Shown: positions 1-4,162 of the stretch, in pieces | Layout: the number at the start of each line of letters is the position of its first letter | How positions within the stretch are numbered: the first letter of the stretch is position 1 | Assembly: GCA_003522945.1 (NCBI GenBank) | Contig: DPHR01000052.1 | Span: 6,062-11,239 of the forward strand | DNA length: 5,178 nt | From: Clostridiales bacterium | GTDB lineage: Bacteria > Bacillota > Clostridia > Oscillospirales > Oscillospiraceae | Reading direction: 5' to 3' | Notes under the pieces: generated by a model | What the model was told of the DNA's origin: nothing | The model's database searches: none | What the model saw: only the letters and a program-made list of their open reading frames with translations | Position numbers and translations under genes: made by a program

Positions 1-345
1 CATGTAGCCCGTCCGCGTCGGCTTTGTGCTGCTCAGCGTCAGTGCCGTGCCGTGCTTTTTGGTCTGCGCCGCCGGTGCGCCCGTACCGCCGTTCGCGTCA
101 TAGCTCACCGTATAGTCATTCTCTTTCCAGACCGCATAGAGCGTTACCGCAGCATTCGCCGTGTAGCTTCCGCCCGGCTGATACTGCGCGCTCGTCGCCG
201 TCTTGCTCGCCGCCCAACCAAGGAACTTGTAGCCTGTACGCGTCGGTTTCGTGCTGCTCAGCGTCAGTGCAACATCCTTTGTTTTGGTCTGAGAGGCCGG
301 TGCACCGCTGCCGCCGTTCGCGTCATAGCTCACAGTATACGTAAT
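1..345 (-). repeat. InlB B-repeats (Flg_new/Listeria-Bacteroides repeat), one full and one partial
   Basis: Two units start at residues 941 and 1016, an offset of 75 residues (225 bp). Each begins YTVSYDANGG and continues to ALTLSSTKPTRTGY; 32 of 38 aligned residues between the two Tyr anchors are identical. The full unit continues with FLGWAASK and ends in TLYAVWKEN. The second is cut by the window edge after GYM. These repeats form small beta domains used as stalks in Gram-positive surface proteins and normally occur in series, so more copies are expected to the left. Confidence 0.9.
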
Positions 346-3165
346 GGGCAGAGCCGGAATAACTTCCGTGCGTGTCTGCTTGCACGCGGTGCAGGTGTAC
401 GTTTTGACGCCTTCTATGCCAGGCTTCGCCGGGGTAGTTACAACGCCGCTGTCCCACGTATGCGTTCCCGTTGCATAGAGGTCATAGCGATAAAGCGTCT
501 GCTTTTCGACCTGCATGGTGTCGGTCGCCGCCGGGGCGTTGGAGCCGCTCACCCAACCGCTCCAATCGTCCCACTTATAGAACGAATATACCGTCTGCTG
601 TGTGCGGGTGCGGTAACGGTATCCGGTCGCCGTGTGATTATCCCACTTAAACCAGTTTTCGCCGTTGATCGTCGCAACGTATTTACCCGTTCCGTGCCAG
701 TCGGACGTGGAGCTGCTCCAGGAGTACGGGAAGTATCCCTGATTCCACCCGCTCGAGTAGGTCTTTGCACCACAGCCGCCAGCCCACGTATAGCAGGTGC
801 CGTAACCGTGCATGTGTGCGCCGCAGTTAGAGCAGTAGTAATAGTAATACCCGTACAGTGTTGTGGTCTCCACCTGTGTGGAATCGCTGGCCGATACAGC
901 ATCGGTCGACCAGTCGCTCCAGGAACCGTAATCGCTCCACACTTTTTCAGAGCCGGAAAGCGTCCAGCCGGACATGGTGTTGGAGGTGCCGGTCGTTGTC
1001 AGCTTATTTCTCGTCCGGTAGCGCTGCTGCGTTTCGATGTACTCATCGGCAACCCCGATCGGCTTGGTCGTAGACCAGTCAGACCAGTTGCCTTCCATGT
1101 TGTATTCGGTATACTGATAATCACAGTTTGCGCAGCTGACGAGCCGGTGCGGGCGCTCCGTGCAGCTGCCTTCCCAGCTTCCGTAGACAAGCTTGTGCCC
1201 CGTTGCCGCGATCGTTTCGGTTTTTTTCGTCTGGCACGCGGTGCAGGTGTACGTTTTGACACCGGATTTTTCACAAGTCGCGGCGGTCGTCACCGTTCCG
1301 CTGTTCCAGCTGTGGCCCTTCGCGTCAGTGTAATTGTCCTTGTAGCTGGCGCTGCAAACGGAACAGGTATATAGAGTATAGCCCTGCTCCGTACAGGTTG
1401 GAGCCACGACCTTCGACGTATAGGAGTGCGTCGTATGGCCGGAGTCTCCGGCCGTGAATTGGATGGGGCCGTTCAAAACGGTCTTTTCGATCGTTTTGCT
1501 TTGGAGAGTGTTGCTGTTATTGGCACAGTAATAGTTCTTGACCTGTACCTTGATGTAGAAATCATAGCTTCCGGGCGATGATATCCAGTCAAAATGCATC
1601 GCGGAGTCCAGCTCCGAGTTGTTCAGGTTTTTGGATCGCACCTGTTCAGTTCGGCCATAGCTCATGGTCGTTCCATATGTATGAACCGTTCCGGAAATGG
1701 CGCTGATGTCCGCATTGCTCGACGTGATCGTCCAGTCAACGGGATAGCTCTTGCTGACCGGAAGAGACGCCGGGACGCCTTTTCCGCTGGCGGAAATCCC
1801 GTTTTTAATGGCGGTATCGCAGTAATTCGTCACCTTGCAGAATGGGGCATAGACATAGCCCACCGTTCCGTCCAACAAACGCACGCGATACCAATAATGA
1901 TCCGACGTCGTTACACCATTCTTGTAAAGCGCCGTTACCGTCAGGCTCGTCCCGGAGGCAACCGTCTTGACCACGGAGGACGCAGAGTCTGTCTCGTTGC
2001 TGCACGGCAGCGACCAGACCCGGTAGTCCTCCGTCATTTGTACGGTCAGATAGGAAGGATAATAGTCGCATTTGGAGAGGTACCCCTCATCTAAGTCTTT
2101 CCATAGTCCTCTGTAGTCCGTTGGGGCTCCATTATTTACTGAGTTAACCGCATACCCTTTCCCTCGCCCAGTATACTGAGTTGTTTTTTTAGTGTTAATA
2201 AAAAAGGCATTAAATGCATAGGAATCGCCCGTCCCATAGGGGTATCCACGCGTTACATGGCCTTTATGAACTGTAATATGAACATGAGCCCCATATGCAT
2301 TAGGGTTTCCGTCTCCCATGCCACCTGCTTGATAAAACTCTTCGCCCTGAGATATAACTCTTCCGACATAGATATCGCTAATATCAGAGTCGTGCATAAA
2401 GCCAACGGTCATGTAATCATATGAGCCATCCGCCCAGTGAACCTTATTTACACTTTGAAGAACAATATATCCCCAATTTGCATCAACATATGCTACTTTC
2501 CCGGTGAAGGGGGCAAACACGTTGCCATTAGGTAACATATCTATAGCATTTTGGCTACCATGGCTGTAGGACTCATATGCCAACTGCGACAAATTCATTG
2601 TATATGCCGGAAACCATGCGTATTCGTCAGAACTTGCTGCGAGCATCACCGGAAGCCCTTCATCTGGAGTGTCCTCCGCAACAGCGGGCTCCAACGCAAC
2701 ATCAACGATCATCTCTTCACCAGTTGCCGCGTCTGCCTCTTCGATGATTAGCTCTTCAAAGATTCTGACATAGCCCTCGCAGAAAGCGACATAAACATAG
2801 TTACCGGGTGCAAGAAGATAGCTTCCGTCCTCTTCCGGCTCAAATTCCGTTTCGTCGTCTTCGGCATCGTAGACCAGGATCGTCGTTTCCTCCGGCGTAC
2901 AGATAAATCGCACCGTTACATACTCCGGTTCCGGTGTCACTTCCGGCTCCGGTGTAGTCTCCGGTTCCGGCGTTGCTTCCGGCTCCGGCGTTGCTTCCGG
3001 CTCCGGGGTGGTCTCCAGTTCCGGGGTGACTTCCGGAACCGGTGTCGTTTCCGCTTCTGCTGTGGTTTCCGCCGTACCGGGTGTCTCTCCGTCCGCGAGA
3101 GCGGACACCGGCAGGAGCGTGAATACCATCAACACCGCGAGAAGCAAGGACAGCACTTTTTTCAT
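1..3165 (-). CDS. Large secreted multidomain protein: M23 peptidase, SH3, Cys modules, InlB B-repeats (C-terminus outside window)
   Basis: The minus-strand frame is open for 1055 codons from ATG at 3165 to the window edge. Residues 1-24 are a Sec signal peptide: MKK, a hydrophobic core, and cleavage after ALA. A T-P-E-P-E hexad linker (41-81) and a PEGA/carboxypeptidase-regulatory-like beta domain (about 82-162) follow. Residues about 185-310 resemble an M23 zinc metallopeptidase: H202 and D209 (SHGSQNAID), H258 (FMHD, equivalent to the family YxHL histidine), and H294/H296 (AHVHI). M23 enzymes cut peptidoglycan cross-bridges, so a cell-wall hydrolase acting outside the membrane is inferred; all expected metal and catalytic residues are present. 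A bacterial SH3-like domain (about 370-446, ending DGTVGYVYAPF) may bind the wall. Then come an unrecognised segment (447-575), Cys-x2-Cys modules (576-690), W-rich repeats with a four-Cys insert (693-896), a fourth Cys module (about 900-940) and InlB B-repeats from 941. The anchor, if any, lies outside the window. The start is supported by GGAAGGG ten bases upstream. Domains are confident; function is inferred. Confidence 0.9.
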   Translation of the reverse strand, partial: MKKVLSLLLAVLMVFTLLPVSALADGETPGTAETTAEAETTPVPEVTPELETTPEPEATPEPEATPEPETTPEPEVTPEPEYVTVRFICTPEETTILVYDAEDDETEFEPEEDGSYLLAPGNYVYVAFCEGYVRIFEELIIEEADAATGEEMIVDVALEPAVAEDTPDEGLPVMLAASSDEYAWFPAYTMNLSQLAYESYSHGSQNAIDMLPNGNVFAPFTGKVAYVDANWGYIVLQSVNKVHWADGSYDYMTVGFMHDSDISDIYVGRVISQGEEFYQAGGMGDGNPNAYGAHVHITVHKGHVTRGYPYGTGDSYAFNAFFINTKKTTQYTGRGKGYAVNSVNNGAPTDYRGLWKDLDEGYLSKCDYYPSYLTVQMTEDYRVWSLPCSNETDSASSVVKTVASGTSLTVTALYKNGVTTSDHYWYRVRLLDGTVGYVYAPFCKVTNYCDTAIKNGISASGKGVPASLPVSKSYPVDWTITSSNADISAISGTVHTYGTTMSYGRTEQVRSKNLNNSELDSAMHFDWISSPGSYDFYIKVQVKNYYCANNSNTLQSKTIEKTVLNGPIQFTAGDSGHTTHSYTSKVVAPTCTEQGYTLYTCSVCSASYKDNYTDAKGHSWNSGTVTTAATCEKSGVKTYTCTACQTKKTETIAATGHKLVYGSWEGSCTERPHRLVSCANCDYQYTEYNMEGNWSDWSTTKPIGVADEYIETQQRYRTRNKLTTTGTSNTMSGWTLSGSEKVWSDYGSWSDWSTDAVSASDSTQVETTTLYGYYYYYCSNCGAHMHGYGTCYTWAGGCGAKTYSSGWNQGYFPYSWSSSTSDWHGTGKYVATINGENWFKWDNHTATGYRYRTRTQQTVYSFYKWDDWSGWVSGSNAPAATDTMQVEKQTLYRYDLYATGTHTWDSGVVTTPAKPGIEGVKTYTCTACKQTRTEVIPALPITYTVSYDANGGSGAPASQTKTKDVALTLSSTKPTRTGYKFLGWAASKTATSAQYQPGGSYTANAAVTLYAVWKENDYTVSYDANGGTGAPAAQTKKHGTALTLSSTKPTRTGYM
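478..1089 (-). repeat. W-rich repeats (WSDW...VE...Y-R) interrupted by a four-Cys insert
   Basis: Residues 693-896 contain three copies of a pattern starting W-S-x-W and ending V/I-E-x4-Y-x-Y/T-R or similar: from W694 (WSDWSTT ... IETQQRYRTR), from W749 (WSDWSTD ... VETTTLYGY) and from W868 (WSGW ... VEKQTLYRYD). The second runs into a Tyr pentamer and a Cys-rich insert, after which a YRYRTRT segment leads into the third. I do not recognise a named family with certainty. An extracellular beta-rich recognition or stalk role is only a guess. Confidence 0.7.
766..849 (-). other. Four-Cys, two-His knuckle module in the surface protein
   Basis: Residues 773-800 run from five tyrosines into C778-x2-C781-G-A-H784-M-H786, then C791 and C798 (TWAGGCG). 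The spacing C-x2-C-x9-C-x6-C with two His between the pairs resembles a zinc-knuckle arrangement, in contrast to the simple C-x2-C modules upstream. Disulfide pairing is the alternative, since the protein is exported. Confidence 0.6.
1096..1440 (-). repeat. Three tandem Cys...Cys-x2-Cys surface modules
   Basis: Residues 576-690 hold three modules of about 40 residues. Each has a leading Cys followed by C-x2-C: C591/C601/C604, C631/C641/C644 and C668/C678/C681. The first two follow the pattern A-x-T-C-E/T-x-x-G then Y-T-C-x-x-C and end in G-H. A fourth copy at residues about 900-940 (nucleotides about 346-468) keeps C925-x2-C928 but has lost the leading Cys (PAKPG). Such modules are frequent in Clostridia surface proteins; metal binding is possible but not shown. 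Confidence 0.8.
2236..2613 (-). other. M23 (lysostaphin/LytM-type) peptidase domain within the surface protein
   Basis: Residues about 185-310. The zinc site is H202-x6-D209 with H296; H294 and H258 sit at the family's catalytic histidine positions. The H-to-D spacing is longer than the HxxxD of classic LytM, but matches the H-G-S-x-x-A-I-D style seen in many M23 members. The segment IYVGRVISQGEEF after H258 corresponds to the usual V-x-x-G-x-x-V-x-x-G turn. The domain appears catalytically intact. It is more A+T-rich than the rest of the gene. Confidence 0.82.
2923..3045 (-). repeat. 18-bp tandem repeat encoding T-P-E-P-E-x hexads
   Basis: About seven consecutive 18-bp units encode residues 41-81 of the surface protein: two degenerate hexads (TPVPEV, TPELET), then TPEPEA twice, TPEPET, TPEPEV and a last TPEPE. 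The strand is acidic and proline-rich, typical of an extended spacer lifting exported domains away from the membrane or wall. The near-identical units are prone to slippage, so copy number may differ among strains. Confidence 0.9.
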
Positions 3166-3175
3166 GGCATAACTT

Positions 3176-3182
3176 CCCTTCC
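3176..3182 (-). promoter_or_regulatory. Ribosome binding site of the M23 surface-protein gene
   Basis: On the minus strand GGAAGGG lies 10 bases before the ATG at 3165. Another ATG at 3170 is closer to the site but out of frame, so the 3165 start, which opens directly into the MKK signal peptide, is preferred. The site lies within the 20-base gap after the TAA of the upstream dockerin ORF, so the two may share a transcript. Confidence 0.7.
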
Positions 3183-3185
3183 TTT

Positions 3186-3524
3186 TTATTTAAGTTCAAC
3201 ACTCATACCCGCAAGATATTTTTTCAGACGGACGCAGTCGAATATATCTACTTCGCCGTCGTCATTCACATCGCCCGAGATCCAGCTCGTGACTATTACA
3301 CTGCCCGTAACGATATTGGCATTCACCGCGCTCTCATCCAAAGCCGCTGCCTTGAAGCCCGTGACCGTCACCTCTGCCAGCCCATCCGGAGCATTATCCA
3401 ACACCTGGAATTTCAGCGTCAGGATGTTTCCGTTAATTACATCCGCCGCTTCGTCGATCCAGATCGCCTTTTCGCTTTCGGCATCCGCCGTATTCTTTCC
3501 TGATACAAGGTCATTAAACCACAA
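3186..3524 (-). CDS. C-terminal cohesin-like plus half-dockerin fragment, probably a 5'-truncated gene
   Basis: This short frame reads up to 112 residues from a TTG at 3524 to TAA at 3186. Residues about 20-75 (IWIDEAADVINGNILTLKFQV... AEVTVTG) resemble the last strands of a cohesin-type beta domain; its first strands are absent. Near the C-terminus GDVNDDGEVDIFDCVRLKKY is a type I dockerin calcium loop (D-x-N-x-D-G-x-V-D-x-x-D) and helix. Only one of the usual two dockerin repeats is present. The upstream frame stays open to a TAA at 3585-3587 without an ATG, and the TTG lies inside a predicted promoter with no ribosome site, so a real start is doubtful. Most likely it is the 3' remnant of a larger secreted protein. 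It lies 20 bases before the M23 gene on the same strand. A functional small protein cannot be excluded. Confidence 0.6.
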   Translation of the reverse strand: MWFNDLVSGKNTADAESEKAIWIDEAADVINGNILTLKFQVLDNAPDGLAEVTVTGFKAAALDESAVNANIVTGSVIVTSWISGDVNDDGEVDIFDCVRLKKYLAGMSVELK

Positions 3525-3541
3525 CGATCTTTGATTGTCAA
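3513..3541 (-). promoter_or_regulatory. Predicted sigma-A promoter facing the dockerin/M23 genes
   Basis: The minus strand reads TTGACA (3541-3536, perfect -35), 17 bases, then TTTAAT (3518-3513, five of six -10 matches). A+T-rich sequence (AATTAAAA) lies just upstream, as in UP elements. Transcription would start near 3506, inside the dockerin-like ORF. The transcript could therefore mainly serve the M23 gene through a leader of about 340 bases. Confidence 0.55.
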
Positions 3542-3564
3542 TTTTAATTAACCAAAATGATAAT
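3535..3564 (+). promoter_or_regulatory. Predicted promoter of the Xre regulator gene
   Basis: TTGTCA (3535-3540, five of six) and GATAAT (3559-3564, five of six) are separated by 18 bases. The start would be near 3571, about 60 bases before the ATG. Its -35 overlaps the -35 of the opposing promoter, and its -10 overlaps the left arm of the 14-bp palindrome. Confidence 0.42.
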
Positions 3565-3582
3565 GCAATATCATTTTGGTTA
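3549..3582. promoter_or_regulatory. Perfect 14-bp inverted repeat, candidate Xre operator
   Basis: The arms TAACCAAAATGATA (3549-3562) and its exact reverse complement (3569-3582) flank a 6-base centre. The site covers the predicted -10 and start of the regulator promoter and lies 7 bases beyond the -35 of the opposite promoter. That is a classic operator position for an autoregulating HTH protein. It has no following T-run, so a terminator is unlikely. Binding is inferred from location only. Confidence 0.55.
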
Positions 3583-3618
3583 TCTTACCATACATCATAT
3601 TGCTCCACGACAGGAGCC

Positions 3619-3624
3619 GGGAGG
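3619..3624 (+). promoter_or_regulatory. Ribosome binding site deciding the Xre gene start
   Basis: GGGAGG ends 7 bases before the ATG at 3632. It selects this ATG over an in-frame ATG at 3557, which sits inside the palindrome and would add 25 residues unlike any HTH protein. Confidence 0.8.
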
Positions 3625-3631
3625 TACGGTC

Positions 3632-3925
3632 ATGATTTACGAAAGAATAAAAAAGCTCCGCGAGAAGCAGGGCTATACACAGACGGAGCTTGCCAAAATG
3701 CTTGGGGTGACGCGCTCGTGCGTGAACGCCTGGGAAATGGGCATTTCCGTTCCCTCCACACAGTCGCTGGTGCAGCTGGCGCAGATTTTTGATATGTCCA
3801 CCGATTATCTGCTCGGTCTGGACGTGGCTTTCGCCATCCGCACCGACGGGCTTTCCGACAACGACATACAGCTCGTACATTCGATTGTTCAGCGGCTGAA
3901 AAACGGCGACGTGCAGGCCGGCTGA
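3632..3925 (+). CDS. Small Xre-family HTH transcriptional regulator
   Basis: The 97-residue protein (MIYERIKKLREKQGYTQ...) is an Xre/Cro-CI type DNA-binding protein. Residues about 5-61 form the five-helix HTH: KKLREKQGYTQTELAKMLGV spans helices 1-2 (K7-V26), and TRSCVNAWEMG (27-37) the recognition helix, followed by VPSTQSLVQLAQIFDMSTDYLLG (40-62), the family's usual ending. The remaining 35 residues (LSDNDIQLVHSIVQRLKNG) are predicted helical and may mediate dimerisation; there is no peptidase or ligand domain. It acts in the cytoplasm on DNA. A palindrome overlaps its predicted promoter, suggesting autorepression. Its gene is divergent from the dockerin/M23 pair and is followed at once by a strong terminator, so it is monocistronic. 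The target genes are not known. Prophage repressors have the same architecture, but no other phage gene is visible. Confidence 0.93.
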   Translation: MIYERIKKLREKQGYTQTELAKMLGVTRSCVNAWEMGISVPSTQSLVQLAQIFDMSTDYLLGLDVAFAIRTDGLSDNDIQLVHSIVQRLKNGDVQAG

Positions 3926-3942
3926 CAGCGGGCAGTGAATAG

Positions 3943-3990
3943 AGCATCCTCCGGCTTCTCTCTGGGTTGAAGCCGGAGGATGCTGTTTTA
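3943..3990 (+). terminator. Rho-independent terminator of the Xre gene
   Basis: A perfect 16-bp stem (3943-3958 with 3969-3984; arms AGCATCCTCCGGCTTC and complement) encloses a 10-base loop and is followed by GTTTTA. It begins 17 bases after the TGA of the regulator gene. The T-tract is short, but the G+C-rich stem is strong. On the minus strand no T-run follows, so it acts mainly in the plus direction. Confidence 0.85.
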
Positions 3991-4002
3991 TGGCCGCTCC
4001 TT

Positions 4003-4046
4003 ATTATATTTAACATCCTACATCATTATATTTAACATCCTACATC
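4003..4046. repeat. Perfect 22-bp tandem duplication
   Basis: The unit beginning ATTATATTTAACATCC occurs twice, at 4003-4024 and 4025-4046, with no mismatch and no spacer. It is much more A+T-rich than the flanks. It is non-coding, between the terminator and the next promoter. Recent slippage, or paired binding sites, could explain it. Confidence 0.95.
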
Positions 4047-4078
4047 GCCCTCCGCATCGGCCAGCGGCGCGTTCAGCG

Positions 4079-4107
4079 TTGAGTTTCCCGCGAAAATATG
4101 CTACAAT
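4079..4107 (+). promoter_or_regulatory. Extended -10 promoter of the zinc-ribbon gene
   Basis: TTGAGT (4079-4084) and TACAAT (4102-4107) are 17 bases apart, and a TGC directly before the -10 gives an extended -10 element. Transcription would begin near 4114, leaving a leader of about 50 bases before the ATG at 4163. The promoter follows the upstream terminator, so the gene is an independent unit. Confidence 0.75.
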
Positions 4108-4138
4108 GCTTCTGTTCCCCGCGGGAAACAGAAGCATT
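4084..4138. promoter_or_regulatory. Nested inverted repeats over the zinc-ribbon promoter
   Basis: TTTCCCGCG (4084-4092) and its exact complement CGCGGGAAA (4120-4128) flank the -10 box. A second hairpin pairs 4105-4116 with 4127-4138 (12 bp), plus three G-C pairs around a bulged A and a 3-base loop. The first could be split operator half-sites. The second would fold early in the transcript; weak T-content after it (CTTTAT) makes termination doubtful. The two structures share the 4120-4128 arm and are mutually exclusive. Confidence 0.55.
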
Positions 4139-4162
4139 CTTTATCGGAAAGGATGAGTGCCT

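Noticed and set aside
549..1274. Minus-strand ORFs of 117 and 91 codons in another frame
   Set aside because: They overlap the real minus-strand frame and encode low-complexity Arg/Thr/Ser-rich strings with no motif.
52..1374. Open plus-strand frame of 440 codons
   Set aside because: It is exactly antisense and in codon register with the surface-protein gene; the product is Arg/Val/Ala-rich with no domain, while the minus strand shows clear repeats and motifs.
3091..3106. Small GTCCGC-GAGA-GCGGAC hairpin
   Set aside because: It lies inside the coding sequence just after the signal peptide, has no T-run and is only 6 bp; probably chance.
2840..3202. Minus-strand ORF of 120 codons rich in Gly/Ala/Asp repeats
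   Set aside because: It is the shifted-frame reading of the 18-bp TPEPE repeat; the overlapping frame has the signal peptide and ribosome site.
3549..3582. Transposon end or miniature inverted-repeat element
   Set aside because: There is a single short palindrome with a 6-base centre, no visible target-site duplication and no transposase.
3557..3631. Upstream ATG extending the Xre protein by 25 residues
   Set aside because: It falls inside the palindrome, before the predicted transcription start, and has no ribosome site; GGGAGG points to the ATG at 3632.
3630..4016. Minus-strand ORFs opposite the Xre gene
   Set aside because: They lie antisense to a convincing HTH protein and run through its terminator; no family resemblance.
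4003..4046. CRISPR-like direct repeats
   Set aside because: The two units are contiguous with no spacer and only two copies, so this is a tandem duplication.
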